Assembly: GCA_017481395.1 (NCBI GenBank)
Contig: JAFUPE010000072.1
Location: 1 to 29,549 of the forward strand
Direction: 5' to 3'
Length of the DNA stretch: 29,549 nt
Source of the DNA: Ruminococcus sp.
GTDB lineage: Bacteria > Bacillota_A > Clostridia > Oscillospirales > Acutalibacteraceae
The notes under the pieces are model-generated. The model saw only the letters and a list, made by a program, of their open reading frames with translations. It was not told the DNA's origin and searched no databases. The position numbers were made by a program, and so were the translations under genes. This document shows positions 22,265 to 29,549 of this stretch, piece by piece; within the stretch, counting starts at the first letter, position 1; every line of letters begins with the position of its first letter.

Positions 22265-24796
22265 ATGAAAAGAAGTAAGCGTTTCTTATCACTCTTGCTT
22301 GCAGTAATGCTTGTTCTTACAACTGTAGTATCAGCTACAATGGTAAGCGCATCTGCAGCAGGAATCGAAAACTCCGCTCTTTGCAGCGAGTATTATGCAA
22401 CTAACCCCAACGGACAGGTTGGTAAGCAGGCTACAATCACTATCGACGGCGATTTTAGCGACTGGTCAAGCGATATGCTTATTGCAAAAGGTGCTGCTTG
22501 GGACGTGGCTAACCACTACAAAGGTGCTCATGAAAACTGTCTTCTTGATACAACTGCACTTTTCGGTGCATGGGACAACGAAAACCTTTATATTGGTTGG
22601 CAGATGGTAAATACCACTGACACATGGCACAGAGAAGGCGATGGCTCACTTTCTGACGGAGGTCGTGTTCTTGACGTTCCTCTTATTCTTGCTCTCAGAG
22701 TAGACCCTACAAAGACAGTAATGTCTAATAAGAACAACCAGGGCGGTCCTATCTGGGGTGAGACTATGGGTCTTACATTTGAAACTCAGGTAGATCACCT
22801 TCTTTATATGAGCGGTAAGCCTGGTTTGGGTACTCCTGCTATCTTTACTGCAGTTGATGCAGAGGGTAATACAGACTATAATTCAGGTTGCAGACCCTTT
22901 GCTTCCGTAGGCATTGAGTACAAAATGGCAGAGGATAACATCTGTGATACTATCATGGGTCTTAACTATTCTGAGGACCCTGCCGATGTAACAAATGCAG
23001 GTGCTGACTGGGTAGACTATAAGACCTTTAAAGGTTCTATGGGCACTCACAACACAAAGTATGACTCTTTCTATGAGATTAAGATTCCTCTTTCTGTTCT
23101 TGGCATTGATGCAAACTATCTTACCACTAACGGTATCGGTGCTATGGTTGTAGCAACAAGAGGTGAGTCAGGTCTTGACTGCATTCCCTTTGATACAACA
23201 ATGCTTGATAATGCGATGGGTGAGTATAAAGTTTCTGATAACACTTCACACGAAAAAGACGACGAGGACGTTATCACAGTAGACCTTGCCCGTATCGGTA
23301 AAACTGGCTCAGGCGGCACAATTGCACCTCCTCCCATTGCAACTCAGCCCACAACTGCTGACCCCGTAGTAACTCAGCCCACAACTGCTGACCCCGTAGT
23401 AACTCAGCCCACAACAGCTGACAAGCCTATTGCTACAGAGCCTTCCGAGGTTACAACTGCAGTTGCTCCCACAGAGGGTTCAGACCCCATTGTTGTTCCC
23501 CCTGTAGTTGAGCCTTCAGAAACAACTCCCACAGAGGTTCCTTCAACAACTGCATCAGTTCAGGTTCCTACTCTTGATTTTGATGATACAACCCCCACAA
23601 CCGAAAACCCCACAACTGTTAATACAATTCCCTCTAATCCCGTTGTTGTTCCCACAACAGGCATACTCGGCGATGCTGACGGCGACGGCAAGGTAAGCAT
23701 TAAGGATGCTACTCTTATTCAGAAGCATATCGCTAAGATTACAACCCTTGACGAGAATGCTCAGTTCTTAAGCGACGTTGATGCTAACGAAATCATCAAC
23801 ATCCGCGACGTTACAAATATCCAGAAGTGGCTTGCAAAGATTGACGTTGAGTACGCAATCGGCGAGTCCGTATCTTCAGGCGAAATTATTATTCCCGTTC
23901 CCACAACAAAGGCTACAGAGGCATCTACAACTCAGGCTCCTATAATTGTTCCCGTTGTTACAACTGCTCCTGTAACCGAGCCTTCCGAGGCAGTTACAAC
24001 TCTGGCTACAGAAGCTACAACAGCAGCAACCGAGCCTTCACAGGCTTCTACAACTGCTGCACCTCTTCCCACAGAAACACAGCCTCAGTACACACAGCCC
24101 CAGTATACCGAGCCCGATTATCCTGACTATCCAGATAATCCCGACTATCCCGATAATCCTGACGTAGGTACAATCACAATCTACTTTGAGAATACATACG
24201 GCTGGTCTTCTGTTTACTGGCACGCATGGAATGATGCAGGCGGCACAAACACACCTTGGCCCGGTGACCCCATGACCAACGTAAGCGGTAATATCTATTC
24301 TGCTGAGGTAAGCACTGAGTTTACAGGTATTATCTTCAACGACGGTTCAGGCAGTGACTCCGCAAAGACCGACAATGCGGATATCGCAGGCGACGGTCAG
24401 ATGTATTCTAACGGCTCTTGGGTAGCTTACGACCCCAACTACAATGGCGGCGGTGACGACCCCTACAATCCTCCCTCAGGCGAGGGCAGAACAGTTTACT
24501 TCTCCAATGTTAACCATTGGGATGCTGTATATGCTTACGTTTGGAACGATGCAGGCGGTCAGAACGCTGAGTGGCCCGGCGAGATGATGACTCTCGTAGA
24601 AGAGGACAACGGCTACGGTCAGCAGGTTTACTCCTTCACCGTATCGGCTGAGTACAACTACATTATTTTCAGCAACGGCAATGGCACTCAGTGTGCAGAC
24701 ATCAACCTTAACAACGAAGTTAACAACGGCTTCTACCTTACAGGCGAGGTTATAAACGACAAGGGCCACTACGGCTACGAGTCCTACGCACGATAA
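22265..24796 (+). CDS. Secreted dockerin protein with two CBM26-type starch-binding modules
   Basis: The 843-residue protein has a Sec signal peptide (1-30) and an N-terminal beta-rich domain (about 48-355; ITIDGDFSDWSSDML and FGAWDNENLYIGWQ recall CBM9/DOMON-like folds). After a Thr/Pro linker comes a type I dockerin (about 468-527) with two Ca loops, DADGDGKVSIKD and DVDANEIINIRD. A second Thr/Pro linker leads to two CBM26-like modules (about 634-716 and 740-838) with the shared W-x2-V-Y-x3-WNDAGG-x6-WPG core. The dockerin would dock to a cohesin scaffold and the C-terminal pair bind starch, as in an amylosome. No catalytic domain is seen. The ATG follows AAAGGAGG. Confidence 0.9.
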   Translation: MKRSKRFLSLLLAVMLVLTTVVSATMVSASAAGIENSALCSEYYATNPNGQVGKQATITIDGDFSDWSSDMLIAKGAAWDVANHYKGAHENCLLDTTALFGAWDNENLYIGWQMVNTTDTWHREGDGSLSDGGRVLDVPLILALRVDPTKTVMSNKNNQGGPIWGETMGLTFETQVDHLLYMSGKPGLGTPAIFTAVDAEGNTDYNSGCRPFASVGIEYKMAEDNICDTIMGLNYSEDPADVTNAGADWVDYKTFKGSMGTHNTKYDSFYEIKIPLSVLGIDANYLTTNGIGAMVVATRGESGLDCIPFDTTMLDNAMGEYKVSDNTSHEKDDEDVITVDLARIGKTGSGGTIAPPPIATQPTTADPVVTQPTTADPVVTQPTTADKPIATEPSEVTTAVAPTEGSDPIVVPPVVEPSETTPTEVPSTTASVQVPTLDFDDTTPTTENPTTVNTIPSNPVVVPTTGILGDADGDGKVSIKDATLIQKHIAKITTLDENAQFLSDVDANEIINIRDVTNIQKWLAKIDVEYAIGESVSSGEIIIPVPTTKATEASTTQAPIIVPVVTTAPVTEPSEAVTTLATEATTAATEPSQASTTAAPLPTETQPQYTQPQYTEPDYPDYPDNPDYPDNPDVGTITIYFENTYGWSSVYWHAWNDAGGTNTPWPGDPMTNVSGNIYSAEVSTEFTGIIFNDGSGSDSAKTDNADIAGDGQMYSNGSWVAYDPNYNGGGDDPYNPPSGEGRTVYFSNVNHWDAVYAYVWNDAGGQNAEWPGEMMTLVEEDNGYGQQVYSFTVSAEYNYIIFSNGNGTQCADINLNNEVNNGFYLTGEVINDKGHYGYESYAR
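23341..23422 (+). repeat. 30-bp tandem repeat in the dockerin-protein linker
   Basis: Two identical 30-base units (23341-23370 and 23371-23400) and a partial third encode TQPTTADPVV repeats of the Thr/Pro linker. Such perfect repeats can change copy number by slippage. Confidence 0.9.
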
Positions 24797-24813
24797 ATTA
24801 TTTGCATAATTCA

Positions 24814-24846
24814 AACCCAAGTGTTTAACAGCACTTGGGTTTTTCT
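24814..24846 (+). terminator. Terminator after the dockerin gene
   Basis: AACCCAAGTG (24814-24823) pairs with CACTTGGGTT (24832-24841), followed by a T run. Confidence 0.9.
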
Positions 24847-24919
24847 TTAACATATAATGTTGACAAATCAACATCACAGGTGTAAAATATCCTCTATATT
24901 ATGCGAAAGAAGAGATATT

Positions 24920-25630
24920 ATGTCACTTAAGGCTGTATTTTTTGATTTGGACGGAACCCTTCTTCCTATGGATCAGGATGTTTTCGTCAAGGCTTATTTC
25001 GGGGGAATATCCTCAAAGCTTGCAAACCGCGGTTATAATCCCAAAGAGCTTGTGGGTGCTATTTGGCAGGGAACAGGTGCAATGATTAAAAACGACGGCA
25101 AATATACCAACGAGCAGGTTTTTTGGAACACATTCACCTCGATTTATGGCGAAGAGTGCCTTAATGATACTGTGTACTTTGACAAATTTTATGAAGAAAA
25201 CTTTGACGACGTAAAGTCCGTATGTGGTTTTAATCCTAATTCTGCCCGTATTGTTCGTGATTTAAAGTCAAAGGGTATCCGCACAGTTTTAGCAACGAAC
25301 CCGATTTTTCCAAGCATAGCTACCGAAAAGCGTATGGCGTGGGCAGGCTTAAGTCCCACTGATTTTGAGCTTTTCACTTCTTACGAAAATATAAGCTACT
25401 CAAAGCCAAATCTTAAGTATTACGAAGAGCTTCTCAGACGTTTAAATCTTAACGCCGAAGATTGCCTGATGGTTGGCAACGACGTGGGGGATGATATGGT
25501 AGCTGAAAATTTAGGCTTCAAGGTTTTTTTGCTTACCGATTGCCTTATCAATAAAGAAGATAAGGATATTTCTGTTTACCCCAACGGCAGTTTTGATGCT
25601 CTGAATAATTATATAAACACATTGCTTTAA
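24920..25630 (+). CDS. HAD-superfamily hydrolase
   Basis: The 236-residue protein has motif I FDLDGTL (nucleophile Asp near residue 10), a helical cap, motif II VLATNP near 125, and motif III with MVGNDVGDDMVAENLG near 192-207. It is a phosphoglycolate-phosphatase/pyrophosphatase-like phosphatase of unknown substrate. ATG at 24920 is preferred because the HAD core begins six residues later; the open frame upstream from 24857 has no ribosome-binding site. The site AGAAGAGA is weak. It is monocistronic. Confidence 0.88.
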   Translation: MSLKAVFFDLDGTLLPMDQDVFVKAYFGGISSKLANRGYNPKELVGAIWQGTGAMIKNDGKYTNEQVFWNTFTSIYGEECLNDTVYFDKFYEENFDDVKSVCGFNPNSARIVRDLKSKGIRTVLATNPIFPSIATEKRMAWAGLSPTDFELFTSYENISYSKPNLKYYEELLRRLNLNAEDCLMVGNDVGDDMVAENLGFKVFLLTDCLINKEDKDISVYPNGSFDALNNYINTLL

Positions 25631-25633
25631 CTC

Positions 25634-25668
25634 AAAGCTCCCTTTGAAACCCAAGGGGAGCTTTGCTG
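25634..25668 (+). terminator. Probable terminator after the HAD gene
   Basis: AAAGCTCCC pairs with GGGAGCTTT around an 11-13-base loop; the downstream T content is modest (GCTGTTT). Confidence 0.6.
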
Positions 25669-25893
25669 TTTAAAAAGACAAATATAGTGATTTTGTCTAT
25701 AATTAATATCACTAAATGATGTCAAGTGTTTTTGGTGATAATTTAAAATTTCACAAAAAGTTTGTGTTATTTATCCAATTTGTGTTGTTGAACAATGTAA
25801 AAAATGACGAAAAATAAAAATTACATGAACTAAAGTTATAAATTTCCTCTGTAAATTTGTTCATGTTTTTTGGCAAATATGCACTACAAATTC
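25669..25893. other. AT-rich intergenic region with inverted repeats
   Basis: No gene is supported here. It holds TAGTGAT/ATCACTA inverted repeats near 25687-25717. An 8-bp perfect inverted repeat, ACATGAAC (25823-25830) with GTTCATGT (25859-25866), ends 27 bases before the -35 of the surface-protein operon and is a candidate regulator site. Confidence 0.5.
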
Positions 25894-25922
25894 TTGATTT
25901 TTTAATACTTTTGTAATATAAT
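25894..25922 (+). promoter_or_regulatory. Sigma-A promoter of the SipW/surface-protein operon
   Basis: TTGATT and a perfect TATAAT are separated by 17 bases. The start codon of the first gene is about 120 bases further, leaving a structured leader. Confidence 0.8.
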
Positions 25923-25983
25923 TTAAGAAACATAAGGCAGTATTGCGTTCAAAACCAATATTTACCTATATTTCAATACATTC

Positions 25984-26015
25984 GACAGTTCGACATAAGC
26001 TTATGCCGAATTGTC
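25984..26015 (+). promoter_or_regulatory. Leader hairpin, possible attenuator
   Basis: GACAGTTCG (25984-25992) pairs with CGAATTGTC (26007-26015, one G-T) enclosing the palindrome CATAAGCTTATG. A T-rich stretch with TATTTTTTATC follows before the ribosome-binding site AAAGGAG. Confidence 0.6.
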
Positions 26016-26050
26016 TTCTATTGCTATTTTTTATCAAAGGAGTGTTACCA

Positions 26051-26863
26051 ATGGGTCTTTTTAACCGAATAGTTGACGATATGGTTAACGAAAAAGTTCC
26101 CCATACAAAACGCAAGGCTTTAATAGTCTTTGTCTCCATATTGACGCTTCTTTCAATGGTTACCTCAACCTATGCTTGGTTTAAGATTAACACCTTCGCA
26201 GGCGTTGATTCTCTTGATATGCACATCAGCGTAAGTGCACAGCTTAAGGTTTCTATGGAAGACCATGGCACCGACCTTGAAGCTTACGAAAAAATCATCA
26301 CCAACGAAATGATTGACAGCTACCTCGGTCAGTATAACACACGCCTCGAGGAAATTGTCCTCGACCCCGTTACCACCACCGACGGCAGAGTTTTCACAAA
26401 TCAGCGCGGTAACGAAAAGGCACCCAACGACCGTTCGTATTTACAGTTCAAATGCTTCTTCATCGCAACCGAGGATATGTGGGTTCACCTCACAACCGAA
26501 AGCACCGATGACGGCATGGACGACGGCACAAGGGTTTCTACAACCTCAACAGGTGCACAGGCTGACGTTATTAACTGCCCCCGTGTAGGTTTTGTTGCCG
26601 AGAATGGCGACAGTGCGATTTACGAGCCTAACCGCGGTACTCCTGTAAGCGGTCAGAATACATTCGATTTACCCTCTGGTACAATGCAATATTCTAACAG
26701 CACCCGTCTTTTCCACCTGAATGCTATGGAGCCTACCGAGGTTACAATTAGCCTCTGGATTGACGGCGAAGACCCCCAGTGCGACGACGATGTACAGCAG
26801 GCTCAGCTTTCTGTTCAGCTTGGCTTCATCGGTTGCGACGAGGACAATATTCCCATTTCTTAA
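26051..26863 (+). CDS. SipW-locus surface protein 1 (TSTYAWF-type signal)
   Basis: This 270-residue protein has a 25-residue charged N-terminus and a membrane segment ending SMVTSTYAWF, the same motif as in the protein at 28003. This resembles the cleavage region of TasA/CalY-type substrates of SipW signal peptidases. The mature part is acidic and beta-rich. It ends with ISLWIDGEDPQCDDDVQ and a hydrophobic strand, a motif shared with the two following proteins. ATG at 26051 is chosen for AAAGGAG eight bases upstream; the frame upstream is leader RNA. The role is inferred from the locus: an extracellular fibre or minor subunit. Confidence 0.75.
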   Translation: MGLFNRIVDDMVNEKVPHTKRKALIVFVSILTLLSMVTSTYAWFKINTFAGVDSLDMHISVSAQLKVSMEDHGTDLEAYEKIITNEMIDSYLGQYNTRLEEIVLDPVTTTDGRVFTNQRGNEKAPNDRSYLQFKCFFIATEDMWVHLTTESTDDGMDDGTRVSTTSTGAQADVINCPRVGFVAENGDSAIYEPNRGTPVSGQNTFDLPSGTMQYSNSTRLFHLNAMEPTEVTISLWIDGEDPQCDDDVQQAQLSVQLGFIGCDEDNIPIS

Positions 26864-26883
26864 TCTGTACTTTACATTAATAA

Positions 26884-26943
26884 GGCACCCCACTTGCCTC
26901 CCTTATCTAAAGGGAGGGGGACCGCGTAGCGGTGGAGGGATTC
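26884..26943 (+). repeat. Dispersed intergenic repeat with GGGGGACCGCGTAGCGGT core
   Basis: CCTCCCTT (26897-26904) pairs with AAGGGAGG (26910-26917), then ACCGC pairs with GCGGT (26921-26933), followed by GGAGGGATTC. This core is familiar to me as a dispersed intergenic repeat in gut Firmicutes. It lies between surface proteins 1 and 2. Confidence 0.65.
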
Positions 26944-26974
26944 ACCTCTAAATCTTCCAACGGAGTTGATACCA

Positions 26975-27799
26975 ATGTTCTTTAATAAAAAACCAAAAAC
27001 CGAACAGCCTGTAACTCCCGAGGAGTTAAGCAAGTTTAATGACAAATCCATTGCGGATTCCGACATAAAGCACTTACACGTCCGCAACGATTCAATAGAC
27101 GTTATCAATTATAAGAAGAAAAAGAAAATCTTAAGCATCGTAATTTCAGCCACAGTTTTTGTGCTGTTGGTGCTCTGGATTATCTCAATGCTTCTTACCC
27201 AGTGGGGCGACCTTGTAATAAGCGTTGACTCTTTTGCAGGCAGAAAGGGCATCGTTATCAGCGAAGACCCCGAGTTTGAAACTTATACCCACAAGCTTTC
27301 TGCAACTCAGGTTAAGGACGTAACCAATATTACATATTCTTGGCTTCCCACAGACCTTGACACTTCTGCCAACGGCTCTCACAACGGCAAAAACTACGTT
27401 GCATATACCTTCTATTGTAAGAATAACGGTCAGGAAACCCTTGACTATGATGCTTACCTTGAGGTAACAGGCGTTGCTAAATCTGCTGACGAAGCAGTCC
27501 GAGTTCTGGTTTACAAAAACGGCGAGCAGGCAATGTACGGCAAATCAAAGTACGACGACCGTAATACTGCAGAAACCGACTGCACAATGTTCGAAACCGA
27601 CTCCCGCGTTATGACAACCTCAAGCGAAAACTTCGAAGTTGACCAGGTTGACAAATACACAATCGTAATCTGGGCAGAGGGCAACGACCCAGAGTGTATC
27701 GACGATATCCGCGGCGGTCACGTTCGTATGCGTATGCTCTTTGAGGTAAGAGATGACGAAGACGACTCCAAACCCTTCGGTGCAGGTTGGTTTAACTAA
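26975..27799 (+). CDS. SipW-locus surface protein 2 (membrane-anchored, shared C-terminal motif)
   Basis: The 274-residue protein has an unusually long, charged cytoplasmic N-terminus (about 48 residues ending KKKKK), one membrane segment (about 50-75) and an extracellular beta-rich domain. Its end TIVIWAEGNDPECIDDIRGG matches the shared W-x-E/D-G-x-D-x-x-C motif of its neighbours. It lacks the TSTYAWF sequence, so it may stay membrane-anchored, as a fibre base or assembly anchor; this is inference. The start is ATG 26975, with GGAG nine bases before it. Confidence 0.72.
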   Translation: MFFNKKPKTEQPVTPEELSKFNDKSIADSDIKHLHVRNDSIDVINYKKKKKILSIVISATVFVLLVLWIISMLLTQWGDLVISVDSFAGRKGIVISEDPEFETYTHKLSATQVKDVTNITYSWLPTDLDTSANGSHNGKNYVAYTFYCKNNGQETLDYDAYLEVTGVAKSADEAVRVLVYKNGEQAMYGKSKYDDRNTAETDCTMFETDSRVMTTSSENFEVDQVDKYTIVIWAEGNDPECIDDIRGGHVRMRMLFEVRDDEDDSKPFGAGWFN

Positions 27800-27802
27800 T
27801 TT

Positions 27803-27940
27803 ATATTTGCCATCGGCAAATACTTCATACGGTTACCGTACTTCATATCGCATAAGCGATATTTCATAAATCCCTTGGGATTTACTTCATAGCACTTTGG
27901 TGCTACATATCGGTATTAAGTACACAATGTGTACTAATAT
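27803..27940. repeat. String of six mini-hairpins with YTTCA spacers
   Basis: Six near-perfect palindromes follow one another. They are 27804-27822 (TATTTGCC/GGCAAATA), 27828-27840 (TACGGT/ACCGTA), 27845-27862 (ATATCGC/GCGATAT), 27867-27884 (TAAATCCC/GGGATTTA), 27890-27905 (TAGCAC/GTGCTA) and 27919-27935 (AGTACAC/GTGTACT). The first five are separated by CTTCA, CTTC, TTCA and CTTCA. It fills the gap between surface proteins 2 and 3 and has no coding potential. Confidence 0.8.
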
Positions 27941-28002
27941 AAAAAACAAAAAACCCTATGGTGTTTTAGGGGCAAAAATTATTTTTTTAGGAGGAATTTC
28001 TC

Positions 28003-28851
28003 ATGAAAGCAAATTCAAGAAGAAGAGTACTTATCTCTTCCGTAGCAATGCTCTTAGTAGCAATTGTTGCTCTCGGTACATCAACATACGCTTGGTTTAC
28101 CAACACAACCACAGCAAAAGCTAACAACGCAAAAATCACTGTAGCTGCTCCCTCAGGTCTTAAAATCGCTGCTGTTGCAGCTGGTACAAATGCACCTGCT
28201 CTTGATGCTTACAGCTCATCCATTGATTTAACATCTTTAGCACAGGGCTCTCTTACACCTGCTTCTGGTAATGCAGCTGCTGATGATATTAAATTCTATA
28301 GTGCAACCGTTGACGATAAGAAGAATGTTTCTGCAATTACTGAGTCCGGTAGCTATATCGCTATTGATATTTATGGTATCTTATCCGCATCTAACCCTGG
28401 CACAGATGGTGCAGAAGTTGCAAAGGATGTTCAGTTAGATTCTATCGCTCAGGATGCAGTGTCTACACCCGGCAATGTTGTAAGATGTGCATACTATGCA
28501 GATGGTGCAAAGAAGGCTTATATGAACTTCGGTAGTGGTACTAGATCTGTTAACCCTGTAAAGGCTACTGGTAGCAATCTTACTGGTGTAAAAACAAATG
28601 ATAACTTTGTAATTCCTGCAACTGCAACAAATTATGTTGAGGCTACTGCATTATCTGCTGTACCTTGTGCTAATGTTACTGATGTAGAAGTTCCTGCTGT
28701 TTCTTATGTTGAGGATGCAGCTGATGCTACAAAGATTGGTACACTTTACTTCTGGGTAGAAGGTCAGGATGAATCTTGTAACAATGCAAATGCACAGACA
28801 GTTGTTGGTTCAACAGGTAACATTACATTAACTTATGTACTTGTTGACTAA
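28003..28851 (+). CDS. SipW-locus surface protein 3, probable major TasA/CalY-like secreted subunit
   Basis: This 282-residue protein has an N-terminus (MKANSRRRVLISSVAMLLVA) with a basic start and hydrophobic core ending GTSTYAWF, the probable SipW cleavage site. The mature part is Ala/Thr/Val/Ser-rich with few bulky residues, like an abundant structural subunit. It ends with LYFWVEGQDESCNNANAQ and a last strand LTYVLVD, the motif shared with its two upstream neighbours. AGGAGG is a very strong ribosome-binding site. Codons are richer in T- and A-ending choices than in neighbours, compatible with high expression. It directly precedes the signal peptidase gene, as CalY/TasA genes often do. 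Confidence 0.8.
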   Translation: MKANSRRRVLISSVAMLLVAIVALGTSTYAWFTNTTTAKANNAKITVAAPSGLKIAAVAAGTNAPALDAYSSSIDLTSLAQGSLTPASGNAAADDIKFYSATVDDKKNVSAITESGSYIAIDIYGILSASNPGTDGAEVAKDVQLDSIAQDAVSTPGNVVRCAYYADGAKKAYMNFGSGTRSVNPVKATGSNLTGVKTNDNFVIPATATNYVEATALSAVPCANVTDVEVPAVSYVEDAADATKIGTLYFWVEGQDESCNNANAQTVVGSTGNITLTYVLVD

Positions 28852-28867
28852 TTAACTTTTAATTAGT
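28847..28867 (+). promoter_or_regulatory. Stem-loop over the stop codon of surface protein 3
   Basis: ACTAATTAA (28847-28855) pairs perfectly with TTAATTAGT (28859-28867) around a CTT loop; the TAA stop lies in the left arm. There is no T run, so it may stabilise the upstream message or limit read-through to the signal peptidase gene. Confidence 0.6.
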
Positions 28868-28901
28868 ATTACATAACTTAGATTGATTTCGGAGACCCCT
28901 T

Positions 28902-29549
28902 ATGAAAAGTAAAGTGAAAAAGATAATAAATACAATCGTTGACATAATAGTTGTATTGATTTTGATAGTCTCAATATTCGTTGTTGTACTATCCCTTACT
29001 ACAAAGTCACAAGGGGTCCCCAATGTTCTTGGTGTTGCTCCCTTAAGCGTAGAGTCATACTCAATGGAAAATACAATCAACAAGGGCGACCTTATCTTTT
29101 GTAAAGTTACAAAAGACGCTGACTATGAATATAAAGTAGGCGATATTGTTACTTTCCCCTTTGAGATTGACGGTATCCAGACTTTCAATACACATAGAAT
29201 TATCGAGGTTATTGAGGACGAGGGTATTACATACTACAGAACTCAAGGCGACAATCCCGAAACAAACCCTGACCCTGATGTTCAGTTACAAACATCAGAT
29301 TCAATCATTGCCCTTTATACAGGAACTAAAATTCCTGCTGTGGGTAATGCTTTAAGCTTTATCAGAACTCAGCTTGGATTTTTCCTCTGTGTTCTGCTTC
29401 CGATGATTATTTTCTTTATCTACGAGGCAATTCGTGTTGTTATGAACATCGTTGCTTATAATAAAGAAAAGGCACTTGCCGAAGCTAAAGAGGCTGTTCA
29501 GTCCGCTGAGCTTACCGAAGAGCAGAAGCAAAGGGCTATCGAGGAATAC
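28902..29549 (+). CDS. sipW: SipW-type (ER-type) signal peptidase I, partial at window end
   Basis: 216 residues are visible; the frame is open at the window edge. After a basic start and a membrane segment (about 7-32), SVESYSMENTI contains catalytic Ser54. NTHRII contains His98 where bacterial P-type enzymes have Lys, the ER-type Ser/His arrangement of SipW and eukaryotic/archaeal enzymes. RTQGDNPE contains Asp117. A second membrane segment (FFLCVLLPMIIFFIYE) precedes a charged tail rich in Glu/Ala/Lys. It would cleave the signal sequences of the surface proteins just upstream. GGAG lies before the ATG. Confidence 0.9.
   Translation, partial: MKSKVKKIINTIVDIIVVLILIVSIFVVVLSLTTKSQGVPNVLGVAPLSVESYSMENTINKGDLIFCKVTKDADYEYKVGDIVTFPFEIDGIQTFNTHRIIEVIEDEGITYYRTQGDNPETNPDPDVQLQTSDSIIALYTGTKIPAVGNALSFIRTQLGFFLCVLLPMIIFFIYEAIRVVMNIVAYNKEKALAEAKEAVQSAELTEEQKQRAIEEY

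Noticed and set aside
24476..24877. 133-residue minus-strand open frame
   Set aside because: It is antisense to the second CBM26 module and the following terminator; its length follows from the codon bias of the real gene.
27803..27940. CRISPR-like array between surface-protein genes
   Set aside because: There is no constant repeat of 23-50 bases; the units are different self-complementary hairpins.
27951..27970. Terminator-like hairpin CCCTA/TAGGG before surface protein 3
   Set aside because: It has only five base pairs with a long loop and an A-rich stretch before the T run; too weak to annotate.

Overview
The window looks like the chromosome of a spore-forming gut Clostridium-class bacterium of the Ruminococcaceae/Oscillospiraceae type, most like a Ruminococcus bromii relative. 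This is inferred from four things: a secreted protein combining a dockerin with two starch-binding (CBM26-type) modules; sporulation genes (a SpoVM-like peptide too short for usual gene calling, and a SpoIIM-like protein); Firmicutes-style Shine-Dalgarno sites and sigma-A promoters; and clostridial families of unknown function (DUF5685, DUF4358, DUF4430). No species assignment can be proven from the sequence alone.

Layout. 1-560: tRNA-Gln(CUG), tRNA-Pro(CGG), their terminators and an array of mini-hairpins. 635-1853 (minus): a cobalamin riboswitch controlling a DUF4430 lipoprotein and an ECF-transporter S component, read as corrinoid capture and uptake. 1886-3964: an SLC13/ArsB-type permease overlapping a metallo-beta-lactamase-fold hydrolase. 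4039-6120 (minus): a pyridoxamine/pyridoxal kinase and a MocR-type regulator that has lost its PLP lysine and its C-terminal domain. 6236-10074: a DUF4358 lipoprotein, PcrA helicase and a cysteine-rich protein with a candidate mother-cell sporulation promoter. 10081-10416: structured repeats. 10417-12224 (minus): a HAD phosphatase and an alkaline phosphatase lipoprotein.

12354-14375: a DUF5685 / J-domain / membrane-protein cassette. 14481-20160: a secreted modular lysozyme whose GH24 domain appears split by an SH3 domain, then ProC, a SpoIIM-like protein, a DUF624-like protein and a Thr-rich anchored protein. 20157-21799 (minus): SOS-type dinB with a LexA box inside its promoter and a small companion gene. 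21870-22102: a tiny membrane protein overlapping spoVM. 22265-24796: the dockerin/CBM26 protein. 24920-25630: a HAD hydrolase.

25894-29549: a SipW-type (ER-type, Ser/His) signal peptidase gene, cut by the window edge, preceded by three membrane-targeted or secreted proteins sharing a C-terminal W-x-[DE]-G-x-D-x-x-C motif. This resembles a TasA/CalY fibre locus and is the best candidate for a poorly described system. The leader and every intergenic gap of this locus hold strong RNA-hairpin structures. A roughly 70-bp dispersed repeat occurs three times in the window; two copies sit directly after stop codons.
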